Of a DNA stretch of 64,000 nt, positions 25,100 to 34,409 are shown one piece after another. Source of the DNA: Streptomyces sp. DSM 110735 (GTDB taxonomy: Bacteria > Actinomycetota > Actinomycetes > Streptomycetales > Streptomycetaceae). Both the position numbers and the translations under genes were made by a program. Below the pieces are notes generated by a model. It ran no database searches and had not been told where the DNA came from. It worked only from the letters and a program-made list of their open reading frames with translations. The stretch covers positions 100,235 to 164,234 of the forward strand of contig NZ_JACYHF010000013.1 of NCBI RefSeq assembly GCF_016482685.1. Direction: 5' to 3'. Position 1 is the stretch's first letter. Every line of letters begins with the position of its first letter.

Positions 25100-26265
25100 C
25101 CCCGATGGCCCGTACGACCCTCACGGCGGCGCCCGCCACCCCGGTCGGTCCGGCGCCGGACACGGGCGGCAGGCGCCTGCCGCGCACGCTGCATCCGGTC
25201 GCCTGGTGGGTGTGGGCGCTGTCCCTCGCCACCGCCGTCAGCCGGACGAACAACCCCTTGCTGCTCTTCCTCGTGCTCGCCGTCCTCGGCTACGTCGTCA
25301 CCGCGCGGCGCACCGAGGCGCCCTGGGCGCGGGGCTTCACGTACTACCTGTATCTCGCGCTCACGGTCGTCGCGATCCGGGTGGTCTTCCGCGCCGTGTT
25401 CGCCACCGGCGTCACCCCGCACGACCACTTCCTCTTCTCCCTGCCCCACATCCCCACCCCCGACTGGTACGCGGGCATCCAGCTCGGCGGCCCGGTCTCG
25501 CTGGAGGCGCTGCTCTCGGCGGCGACCGACGGACTGCGGCTCGCCTGCATGCTGTGCTGCATCGGCGCCGCCAACACCCTCGCCAACCCCAAGCGCGCCC
25601 TGCGTGTACTGCCCGGCGCGCTGCACGAACTCGGCGTGGCCGTCACCGTCGCGATCAGCGTCGCCCCCCAGCTCGTGCAGAGCGTTCAACGAGTCTCTCG
25701 CGCACGGAAGTTGCGCACCGGACGGACCAAGGGCGCCAAGGCGCTGCGCGGTATCGCCGTACCCGTCCTTGAGGACGCGCTCGAGCGCTCCCTGCGCCTG
25801 GCCGCCGCCATGGACTCCCGGGGCTACGGTCGCGCGGGCACCGCCACCCGCCGCTCCCGGCGGATCACCGGCGCGCTGATGCTGCTCGGCATGTGCGGCC
25901 TGTGCGCCGGAGCCTACGGACTGCTCGACGCCAGTGCGCCCGCGTTCCTGGGGCTGCCCGCGATGGGCGTCGGAGCCGCGCTGTGCGGGGCGGGACTACG
26001 GCTCGGCGGGCGCCGTGTCACCCGCACCGCCTACCGGCCCGACCCCTGGCGGCTGCCCGAATGGGCCGTCGCCGGAAGCGGCGTGCTGTCCGCCGTCCTC
26101 CTCTTCGCCAACCTCGGCTACGACCCCGCCCAGCTCAACCCCACCTACTATCCGCTGACTTGGCCGGAACTCCCCCTCGTCCCGACCGCCGCGATCCTCC
26201 TCGCCGGTACGGCCGCCTTCGCCGCACCCCCGCCCCACCCGCACCGGAAGGCGGGACCCGCGTGA
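25096..26265 (+). CDS. ECF transporter transmembrane component (EcfT/CbiQ-like)
   Basis: A 389-residue integral membrane protein. Several membrane segments frame the coupling-helix motif AAAMDSRGYGR (the A-R-G signature of EcfT proteins), preceded by VPVLEDALERSLRL. The T component joins the ATPases to the substrate-binding S protein in energy-coupling-factor importers. The GTG start overlaps the stop of the anchored beta-domain gene (GTGA), and its own stop overlaps the ATPase start the same way, so translation is coupled. An ATG at 25105 is an alternative start. The cobalamin riboswitch upstream implies a corrinoid substrate. Confidence 0.88.
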   Translation: MTPMARTTLTAAPATPVGPAPDTGGRRLPRTLHPVAWWVWALSLATAVSRTNNPLLLFLVLAVLGYVVTARRTEAPWARGFTYYLYLALTVVAIRVVFRAVFATGVTPHDHFLFSLPHIPTPDWYAGIQLGGPVSLEALLSAATDGLRLACMLCCIGAANTLANPKRALRVLPGALHELGVAVTVAISVAPQLVQSVQRVSRARKLRTGRTKGAKALRGIAVPVLEDALERSLRLAAAMDSRGYGRAGTATRRSRRITGALMLLGMCGLCAGAYGLLDASAPAFLGLPAMGVGAALCGAGLRLGGRRVTRTAYRPDPWRLPEWAVAGSGVLSAVLLFANLGYDPAQLNPTYYPLTWPELPLVPTAAILLAGTAAFAAPPPHPHRKAGPA

Positions 26266-27887
26266 TCACCTTCGACCAGGTCACCCTGCACTACGACGAC
26301 ATGCCCGAACCCGCCCTGCGGGACGTCGACCTCACCGTGGAGGAGGGCGAACTCTGCCTGGTCGTCGGGCACACCGGCGTCGGCAAGTCCACCCTGCTCG
26401 GCGCCGTCAACGGTCTCGTGCCGCACTTCACCGGCGGCACCCTGTACGGTCGCGTCACCGTGGACGGACGCGACACCGCCCGGCATCCGCCGCGTGAACT
26501 CGCGGACGTGGTGGGGGTGGTGGGCCAGGACCCGCTTGACGGCTTCGTCACCGACACCGTCGAGGAAGAACTCGCCTACGCCATGGAGCAGTTGGCGATC
26601 CCGCCCGCGACCATGCGCAAACGCGTCGAGGAGACCCTGGACCTGCTCGGCCTGGCGGACCTGCGCCACCGCGCCCTGCGTGAACTCTCCGGCGGACAGC
26701 AACAGCGCGTAGCCATCGGCTCGGTGCTCACCGCGCACCCCCGCGTGCTCGTCCTGGACGAACCCACCTCCGCGCTCGACCCCACCGCCGCCGAAGAGGT
26801 CCTCGCCGCCGTCACCCGGCTCGTGCACGACCTCGGCGTCACCGTGCTGATGGCCGAGCACCGCCTCGAACGCGTCGTGCAGTACGCCGACCGCGTCATC
26901 CACCTCCCCGGCGACGGCCACGCCCGCATCGGAACGCCCGCCGACATCCTGCGCACCTCGTCCATCGCCCCGCCGATCGTGGAGCTGGGCAGGCTCGCGG
27001 GCTGGTCACCGCTCCCGCTGTCCATCCGGGACGCCCGCCGCGCGGCAGCGCCCCTGCGCACCCGGCTCGCGGACGTGGTCCCGGACCCGGTCCGCACGCC
27101 CCCGGCGACCACCCCGGCGACGCTGCTCACCGCGCGCGGTGTCACGGTCGCCTACCGGGGTGTGCCCGCCGTCCGCGAAGTCCAACTGGACCTGCGCGCA
27201 GGGGAGGTGACCGCGCTGATGGGCCGCAACGGCTCCGGAAAGTCCTCCCTGCTCTGGGCGTTGCAGGGCTCGGGACCGCGCCGCTCCGGCACGGTGAAGG
27301 TCGAGCACGCGGGCACCTCGGTCGACCCGCACAGCGTGCCCGCCGCACGGGCCAGGCGCCTGGTCGGACTTGTCCCGCAGACCCCCGCCGACCTGCTCTA
27401 TCTGGAGAGCGTCACACAGGAACTCGACCAGGCGGACGCCGAGTCGGGCACGGACGTACGGGCTCGCGAACTGCTCGACCGGCTCGCGCCCGGCATCGAC
27501 GACACCACCCACCCCCGCGACCTCTCCGAGGGACAGAAACTCGCCCTCGTCCTCGCCGTCCAGCTCTCCGCCGCACCCGAGGTCGTCCTCCTGGACGAGC
27601 CGACCCGGGGTCTGGACTACCGGGCGAAGGAACAGCTCATCGCCATCGTGGACGCGCTCGCCGCCGAGGGCCGTACCGTCGTGATCTCCACCCACGACGT
27701 CGAGTTCGCCGCCCGTGCCGCCGACCGCGTGATCGTCATGGCCGAGGGGGACATCGTGGCCGACGGTCCCACCGCCGAAGTCATCGTCTCCTCACCGGTG
27801 TTCGCGCCCCAGACGGCGAAGATCCTGGCACCCGCGCCGTTCCTGACGGTCAATCAGGTTCGCACCTGCACGGGGGACCCGGCATGA
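26262..27887 (+). CDS. ECF transporter ATPase, two ABC domains fused
   Basis: A 541-residue protein with two ABC cassettes. The first has Walker A GHTGVGKS, signature LSGGQQQR and Walker B VLVLDEPTSALD. The second has Walker A GRNGSGKS, Walker B VVLLDEPTRGLD and an unusual signature, LSEGQKLA instead of LSGGQ. Such fused EcfA-EcfA' proteins power ECF importers. The GTG start lies in a GTGA overlap with the T gene, and the last codons overlap the S gene (ATGA). A changed signature in one half suggests one ATP site may be less active, as in other heterodimeric ABC pairs. Confidence 0.92.
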   Translation: MITFDQVTLHYDDMPEPALRDVDLTVEEGELCLVVGHTGVGKSTLLGAVNGLVPHFTGGTLYGRVTVDGRDTARHPPRELADVVGVVGQDPLDGFVTDTVEEELAYAMEQLAIPPATMRKRVEETLDLLGLADLRHRALRELSGGQQQRVAIGSVLTAHPRVLVLDEPTSALDPTAAEEVLAAVTRLVHDLGVTVLMAEHRLERVVQYADRVIHLPGDGHARIGTPADILRTSSIAPPIVELGRLAGWSPLPLSIRDARRAAAPLRTRLADVVPDPVRTPPATTPATLLTARGVTVAYRGVPAVREVQLDLRAGEVTALMGRNGSGKSSLLWALQGSGPRRSGTVKVEHAGTSVDPHSVPAARARRLVGLVPQTPADLLYLESVTQELDQADAESGTDVRARELLDRLAPGIDDTTHPRDLSEGQKLALVLAVQLSAAPEVVLLDEPTRGLDYRAKEQLIAIVDALAAEGRTVVISTHDVEFAARAADRVIVMAEGDIVADGPTAEVIVSSPVFAPQTAKILAPAPFLTVNQVRTCTGDPA

Positions 27888-28675
27888 CGCCGCACGCCAT
27901 CCGGCTCACCCTGCGCGTCGGCGTGGTGATGGTCCTGGCCGCCTTCCTCGGAGTGGTCGCGTTCTTCTGGCCGTTCGTCGTCGCGCCCGGCACCTTCGGC
28001 TCCAGCTACGCGCCGCCGCTGATCTTCGGCGTCCTGCTGGTGCTGGTACTGTGCGTGGTGCTCTCGGAGATCGCGGAGGGCGGCATCGACTCCAAGGCGC
28101 TCGCCATGCTCGGTGTCCTGTCCGCCGTCAACGCTGCCCTGCGCCCCCTCGGCGCCGGAACGGCGGGCATCGAGACGGTCTTCTTCGTGCTGGTCCTGGC
28201 CGGCCGGGTCTACGGCCCCGGCTTCGGCTTCACCCTCGGCTGCACCTCACTCTTCGCTTCCGCGCTCATCACCGGGGGAGTGGGTCCCTGGATGCCGTAC
28301 CAGATGTTCGGCTGCGCGTTCGTCGGGATGCTCGCCGGATTCCTGCCGCGTGCGAGCGGTCGCCGCGAAGTGCTGATGCTCGCCGTCTACGGCTCGCTCT
28401 CCGGCTACCTCTTCGGCTTCCTCCTCAACCTCTCCTTCTGGCCTTTCGCCCTCGACCCCAACAGCTCCATCGCCTACCTCCCTGGCCTCCCCTTCACCCA
28501 GCAGTGGCACCGCTACGTCGCCTTCGACCTCGCGACCTCGCTGGGCTGGGACACGGGCCGCGCGGTGACCAACTTCGTGTGCGTGCTCCTCGCGGGACCG
28601 GCGGTGCTCACGACCTTCCGCCGGGCGGCCCGGCGGGCGCGGTTCCGGGCGCCGGTGCGGTTCGCGGCGCCGTGA
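27884..28675 (+). CDS. ECF transporter substrate-binding S component (predicted corrinoid)
   Basis: A 263-residue integral membrane protein with about six hydrophobic segments and an Arg-rich C-terminal tail. The segment FTLGCTSLFASALITGGVGPWMPYQM is typical of ECF S proteins (a conserved Gly/Pro loop before an amphipathic helix), and AGFLPRASGRREVLMLAVYG follows. The ATG overlaps the ATPase stop. Because the operon is headed by a cobalamin riboswitch, vitamin B12 or a precursor is the predicted substrate. The sequence alone does not show which corrinoid. It converges with the dehydrogenase at 28704. Confidence 0.85.
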   Translation: MTPHAIRLTLRVGVVMVLAAFLGVVAFFWPFVVAPGTFGSSYAPPLIFGVLLVLVLCVVLSEIAEGGIDSKALAMLGVLSAVNAALRPLGAGTAGIETVFFVLVLAGRVYGPGFGFTLGCTSLFASALITGGVGPWMPYQMFGCAFVGMLAGFLPRASGRREVLMLAVYGSLSGYLFGFLLNLSFWPFALDPNSSIAYLPGLPFTQQWHRYVAFDLATSLGWDTGRAVTNFVCVLLAGPAVLTTFRRAARRARFRAPVRFAAP

Positions 28676-28703
28676 GAGACCGGCACCTCCTGAACTCCGG
28701 CCC

Positions 28704-29573
28704 TCACCCCTCGTCGTAGACGTGGAACCCGCGCCCGGTCTTCCGTCCGAGGAGCCCGGCCTCGACCATGCGCTGGAGCAGCGGGGGAGGGGTGTAGAGG
28801 GGTTCGCGGAACTCGTCGTACAGCGACTCCGCGATCGAGGCGACGGTGTCCAGACCGATGAGGTCGGCGAGCTTGAGCGGACCCATCGGATGGGTGCAGC
28901 CCAGCTCCATTCCGGCGTCGATGCCGGCGGCGGTGGCGAAGCCGGACTCGGCCATCCGGACGGCGGAGAGCAGGTAGGGGATGAGCAGGGCGTTGACGAC
29001 GAAACCGGCGCGGTCCCGCGAGCGGATCACCGTCTTGCCCAGCGTGCGCGTGGCGAAGTCCTCGACGGCGAGCGTCGTCTCGGCCGAGGTGTGCAGTGAG
29101 CTGACCACCTCGACGAGGGGAAGGACGGGGACCGGGTTGAAGAAGTGCAGGCCCACGACCCGGTCGGCGCGGGAGGTGGCCATGCCGAGCCGCATGACCG
29201 GGAGGGAGGAGGTGTTGGTCGCGAGAACCGCCGCCGGATCCGTGACGATCTTGTCGAGGGCGGCGAAGACCTCGGTCTTCGCGTCCGGGTTGTCCACGAC
29301 TGCCTCGACGACGAGCTGCCGGTCGGCCAGGTCGTCCAGAGTGCCGGTGAACACCAGCCGGGCGAGCGCGTCCCGTGCCGCCGCCCGCTCCAGCCTTCCG
29401 CGCCGTACCGCGCGGTCGAGCGATGCGGCGACCCGGTCGCGTGCCGCACGCGCGGCGACCGCGTCCACCTCGCAGACCACGGTGTCCAGCCCCGCCCGCG
29501 CGCAGACCTCCGCGATACCTGCGCCCATCTGGCCACCCCCGACGACGCCGACGCGTGCGATCACCGCGCTCAC
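28704..29573 (-). CDS. 3-hydroxybutyryl-CoA dehydrogenase
   Basis: A 289-residue enzyme of the 3-hydroxyacyl-CoA dehydrogenase family. It has Rossmann GGGQMGAGIAEVCARAG, NTSSLPVMRLG, the catalytic HFFNPVPVLPLVEVV, and RAGFVVNALLIPYL; PLKLADLIGLD and GRKTGRGFHVY close the C-terminal domain. This is the FadB2/PaaH/Hbd branch, distinct from the carnitine-dehydrogenase-like pair elsewhere in the window. Its GTG start overlaps the malate synthase stop, so it is the third gene of the glyoxylate operon. It would make acetoacetyl-CoA from 3-hydroxybutyryl-CoA, feeding acetyl-CoA to the cycle. Confidence 0.92.
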   Translation of the reverse strand: MSAVIARVGVVGGGQMGAGIAEVCARAGLDTVVCEVDAVAARAARDRVAASLDRAVRRGRLERAAARDALARLVFTGTLDDLADRQLVVEAVVDNPDAKTEVFAALDKIVTDPAAVLATNTSSLPVMRLGMATSRADRVVGLHFFNPVPVLPLVEVVSSLHTSAETTLAVEDFATRTLGKTVIRSRDRAGFVVNALLIPYLLSAVRMAESGFATAAGIDAGMELGCTHPMGPLKLADLIGLDTVASIAESLYDEFREPLYTPPPLLQRMVEAGLLGRKTGRGFHVYDEG

Positions 29574-31162
29574 GCCCGAGCCTCCGTCCGGTGCACGAGG
29601 TGGTGGGTGTAGGCATCCGGGGTGAAGAACAGGGGCAACTCACCCTTCATGGCGGTCCGTTCGAAGAGGGCGCGGATCTCGTCGACGGGTGCCCACGGGT
29701 ACTCGGCGCCGAGCGCGACGATCTCGTCGTCGAGTATCCGCTCCACGGTCCGCCGGTCGACGACCTGGTGGCGGAGCCACTGCCAGATCTGCACCCGGGC
29801 GATCTCGGCGGTGGCCGCGTCCTCCATCAGCCCGTCCAGCGCGACCGCGCCCTGCCCGCGCAGCCACGCCGCGAAGTAGCGCAGCGCGACGGAGATGTTG
29901 GTGCGCACGCCCTCGGTGGTCGGCGGACCGCTGATCCGCCGCACCGACAGCAGGTCGGCCGGTGTCACCGCCACGTCGTCCCGGGTGCGGTCGATCTGGT
30001 GCGCCCGGTCGCCGAGGACGCCGTCGAACACCTCGCGGCACACGGGGACGAGCGCGGGATGAGCCACCCAGGACCCGTCGAAGCCGTCCTCCGCCTCCCG
30101 CTCCTTGTCCACGCGCACCTTGGCCGTCGCGGCTTCGTTCGCTGCCGGGTCCTTGCTCGGGACCTGTGCGGCCATGCCCCCGATGGCGTGGGCGCCGCGC
30201 TTGTGGCAGGTGCGGACGAGGAGTTCGGTGTACGCCCGCATGAAGGGCGCGGTCATCGTGACCTTGGCCCGGTCGGGGAGGAGGAAGTCCGTGCGGTGCC
30301 CGAAGGTCTTGATGACGCTGAAGAGGTAGTCCCAACGACCGGCGTTCAGGCCCGCGCTGTGCTCGCGCAGCTCGTAGAGGATCTCCTCCATCTCGAACGC
30401 GGCGGTGATCGTCTCGATCAGGACCGTGGCGCGGACGGTGCCGCGCGGGATGCCGAGCAGGTCCTGGGCGGCGATGAAGACGTCGTTCCACAGCCGGGCC
30501 TCGTACCGGTTCTCCAGCTTGGGAAGGTAGAAGTACGGCCCGTACCCGGCGTCGATCTGGCGCCGCGCGCAGTGGAAGAAGTAGAGACCGATGTCGACGA
30601 GCGCGGCGGACACGGGGCGCCCGTCGTACTCCAGGTGCTCCTCGTCCAGGTGCCAGCCGCGCGGGCGGACCATGATCGTGGCGACCTGCTCGCCCAGTTG
30701 GTACTCCCTGCCCTCGGGCGTGGTGAAGTCGATCCGGCGCTCGATGGCGTCGAGCAGATTGAGCTGGCCGCCGATCACGTTGTCCCACAGCGGCGCGGTG
30801 GCGTCCTCGAAGTCCGCCATCCACACCTGGGCACCGGAGTTGAGGGCGTTGACGGTCATCCGGCGGTCGGGCGGACCGGTGATCTCCACGCGCCGGTCGG
30901 TGAGCCCGGGCGCGGGCGGCGCGACCCGCCAGCCCGGATCGTCACGCAGGGCGGTGGTGACGAGGGGGAAGCCGAGCGGGGAGCCCGACGCCAGTCGAAG
31001 CGCCTGCCGACGGCGCTCCTTCATCAGATCGCGCCGCCGCGGCTCGAACTCCTCGGCCAGCTTGCCGACGAAGTCCAGGGCGGCGGGTGTGAGGATCTCG
31101 TCGTGCCGGTGGCCGGGTGCGGCGAGGACACGGACCCGCTGGGTGAACGTGGTGATGGACAT
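29570..31162 (-). CDS. aceB: malate synthase A
   Basis: 530 residues, the normal length for malate synthase A. It condenses glyoxylate with acetyl-CoA to malate in the glyoxylate bypass. Visible blocks include MTVNALNSGAQVWMADFEDA, TIMVRPRGWHLDEEH, YLPKLENRYEARLWNDVF, ATVLIETITAAFEMEEILYE and GLNAGRWDYLFS. GAGGAG precedes the ATG. It follows isocitrate lyase by 70 bp that contain a long hairpin, and overlaps the dehydrogenase downstream. Confidence 0.97.
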   Translation of the reverse strand: MSITTFTQRVRVLAAPGHRHDEILTPAALDFVGKLAEEFEPRRRDLMKERRRQALRLASGSPLGFPLVTTALRDDPGWRVAPPAPGLTDRRVEITGPPDRRMTVNALNSGAQVWMADFEDATAPLWDNVIGGQLNLLDAIERRIDFTTPEGREYQLGEQVATIMVRPRGWHLDEEHLEYDGRPVSAALVDIGLYFFHCARRQIDAGYGPYFYLPKLENRYEARLWNDVFIAAQDLLGIPRGTVRATVLIETITAAFEMEEILYELREHSAGLNAGRWDYLFSVIKTFGHRTDFLLPDRAKVTMTAPFMRAYTELLVRTCHKRGAHAIGGMAAQVPSKDPAANEAATAKVRVDKEREAEDGFDGSWVAHPALVPVCREVFDGVLGDRAHQIDRTRDDVAVTPADLLSVRRISGPPTTEGVRTNISVALRYFAAWLRGQGAVALDGLMEDAATAEIARVQIWQWLRHQVVDRRTVERILDDEIVALGAEYPWAPVDEIRALFERTAMKGELPLFFTPDAYTHHLVHRTEARA

Positions 31163-31182
31163 CGGGATCTCCTCGGGGGTGG

Positions 31183-31220
31183 GAGCGGAGGGGGACGGAG
31201 ACGGTCGTCCCCCTCCGCTC
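31183..31220 (-). terminator. 15-bp perfect hairpin between aceA and aceB
   Basis: Arms 31183-31197 and 31206-31220 pair perfectly around an 8-nt loop (GAGCGGAGGGGGACG and its complement). It lies in the short gap between the aceA stop and the aceB ribosome site on the same strand. It may be a partial terminator or an intercistronic stability element that makes aceA more abundant than aceB. Confidence 0.75.
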
Positions 31221-31232
31221 GGCTACGGCGGC

Positions 31233-32516
<1,284 letters not shown>

Positions 32517-32786
32517 GACTGTCACCGTCTCCTCGATCTGTGCCGGTTGCCAATCCCGCCGTCCGGATGAACCGGGGGTGGCACTGTGTGTCGTCATGTT
32601 GGGATGCGGCCCGCCGGAGCCCCGGGAGGCGGAACTGAGCGATGGTGCGGTACAAGCCCCCGCCACTGCCGGGATGTCCGACGTCAGGGCAGTGAATCGC
32701 ACCCCGGTTCCGGGCGGTGGCCGCTGGGTTCCGGCGGGCCGTGCTTCGACTCTGGCACTGGCACCGAGTGCCATCAAGCGGGGATC

Positions 32787-32835
32787 AGTGCCAACTTCTG
32801 CGAATCTTCTCGCCGCCTTTTGCCAACTTTGCGAA
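32787..32835. promoter_or_regulatory. two RamB-box-like direct repeats
   Basis: TGCCAACTTCTGCGAA (32789-32804) and TGCCAACTTTGCGAA (32821-32835) are near-identical direct repeats about 32 bp apart, or three helical turns, in the aceA/regulator gap. They resemble the AACTTTGCAAA-type box bound by corynebacterial RamB. The second ends just before a TTGACA at 32840. They are likely binding sites for the adjacent regulator. Confidence 0.65.
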
Positions 32836-32900
32836 GGAGTTGACAGGGCTTCGGTCCCGTACGCTGACCGAATCCAGTCCCCGGTACGGAGGAGCGGTCG

Positions 32901-34313
32901 GTGGGCAAGACGTACGCGGGGGCGCGGCTGCGGCGGCTGCGCGAGGAGCGCCGGATGAGCCAGGCGGAACTGGCCCGGGTCCTGGGCATCTCGCCGAGCT
33001 ATCTCAACCAGATGGAGCACGACTCCCGGCCGCTCACGGTCCCGGTCCTGCTGCGGCTGACCGAGACCTTCGGCGTCGACCCCGGCTTCTTCTCCGAGCG
33101 GGACGCGACCCGGCTGGTGGCCGACCTCCGCGAGGCGCTGGCCGGGGAGATCGCCGAGTCCCGTGTCTCCGCCGCCGACATCACGGACCTCGCCGCCCGG
33201 CTGCCCGGCATCGCGCAGGTGCTGGTCGACCTCGGCCGCCGCAACCAGCGGCTGTCCGAACGCCTGGCCGGAGCGGCGGACGGCCGAGGCGGAGACGGAG
33301 CGACCGTTTCCTCACCCCACGAGGAGATCCGGGACTTCTTCTACCGCCGCCAGAACTACCTGCACGACACCGACCTCGCGGCCGAGCGCCTGGCCGAGGA
33401 GATCGGCATCCGGCCCGGCGAGGTGATCGGCGCCCTGACGACGCGACTTGCCGAGGTCCACGGCGTCCGCCTCTCGGCTGAGTCCGGTGAACGCCTCCAC
33501 CGCTACGACGACAAGAGCCGCACCCTCCACCTGTCGTCCCGGCTGCGCCCCGGTCAGCGCGCCTTCCGCATGGCGACCCAACTGGCCCTGCTGGAACACG
33601 AGGAGGACCTCACGCTGCTGGCCGCCGAGGACTTCGAGCCCGGCTCACCCACGCACGCCCTGGCCCGCATCGGCATCGCCCACTACTTCGCCGCCGCGCT
33701 GATCCTGCCGTACACCGCCTTCCACGCGGCCGCCGAAGAAGCGCGCTACGACATCGAACGCCTCACCGACCACCACGGCGTCGGCTACGAGACCGTCTGC
33801 CACCGGCTCAGCACCCTCCAACGCCCGCGCCTGCGCGGGGTTCCCTTCTCCTTCGTCCGGGTCGACCGGGCGGGCAACATGTCCAAACGGCAGTCGGCCA
33901 CCGGCTTCCACTTCTCCCGCGCGGGCGGCACGTGTCCGCTGTGGAACGTCTACGACGCGTTCGCCGCGCCCGGCCGCATCCACGTCCAGGTCGCCGAAAT
34001 GCCCGACGGGCGACGGTACTTGTGGACGGCGCGAGCCGTCACCCGGCACCGCGGCGGCTGGGGCGAGCCCGGCAAGACCTTCGCCGTCGGCCTGGGCTGC
34101 GAGATCCGCCACGCCCACCGCCTCGTCTACTCCGACGGCCTCGACCTCTCCCGTACCTCCGCGGCCACCCCGATCGGCATGGGCTGCCGCGTCTGCGAAC
34201 GCCTCGACTGCTCCCAGCGGGCGGCGCCACCATTGGGGCGCCCCCTGCTCATCGACCAGAACAGCAGCACGTTCGTGCCCTATCCGGCTGAGGACGGTGC
34301 GGTCGTCGGGTGA
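32901..34313 (+). CDS. RamB-like short-chain-fatty-acid-type XRE regulator
   Basis: 470 residues. An N-terminal XRE HTH (RLRRLREERRMSQAELARVL, then GISPSYLNQMEHDSRPLT) is followed by the conserved helical middle region containing ALLEHEEDLTLLA (an IrrE/DUF955-like peptidase-fold area without a proven zinc site) and the C-terminal DUF2083-type domain with CPLWNVYDAF and a cysteine pair in GMGCRVCERLDCSQR. This is the RamB family, which represses glyoxylate and acetate genes in corynebacteria and mycobacteria. It is divergent from aceA. The GTG start is preceded by CGGAGGAGCG. Confidence 0.88.
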   Translation: MGKTYAGARLRRLREERRMSQAELARVLGISPSYLNQMEHDSRPLTVPVLLRLTETFGVDPGFFSERDATRLVADLREALAGEIAESRVSAADITDLAARLPGIAQVLVDLGRRNQRLSERLAGAADGRGGDGATVSSPHEEIRDFFYRRQNYLHDTDLAAERLAEEIGIRPGEVIGALTTRLAEVHGVRLSAESGERLHRYDDKSRTLHLSSRLRPGQRAFRMATQLALLEHEEDLTLLAAEDFEPGSPTHALARIGIAHYFAAALILPYTAFHAAAEEARYDIERLTDHHGVGYETVCHRLSTLQRPRLRGVPFSFVRVDRAGNMSKRQSATGFHFSRAGGTCPLWNVYDAFAAPGRIHVQVAEMPDGRRYLWTARAVTRHRGGWGEPGKTFAVGLGCEIRHAHRLVYSDGLDLSRTSAATPIGMGCRVCERLDCSQRAAPPLGRPLLIDQNSSTFVPYPAEDGAVVG

Positions 34314-34409
34314 CCGGGTGCGGGCTGCGGCTGCAGAGCGTGTTGACGGCGTGGGGCCCAGCGGACAGCAGGTGATGCAGAGGGCGATGAGTGGAGTGCG
34401 CTGCGTGGA

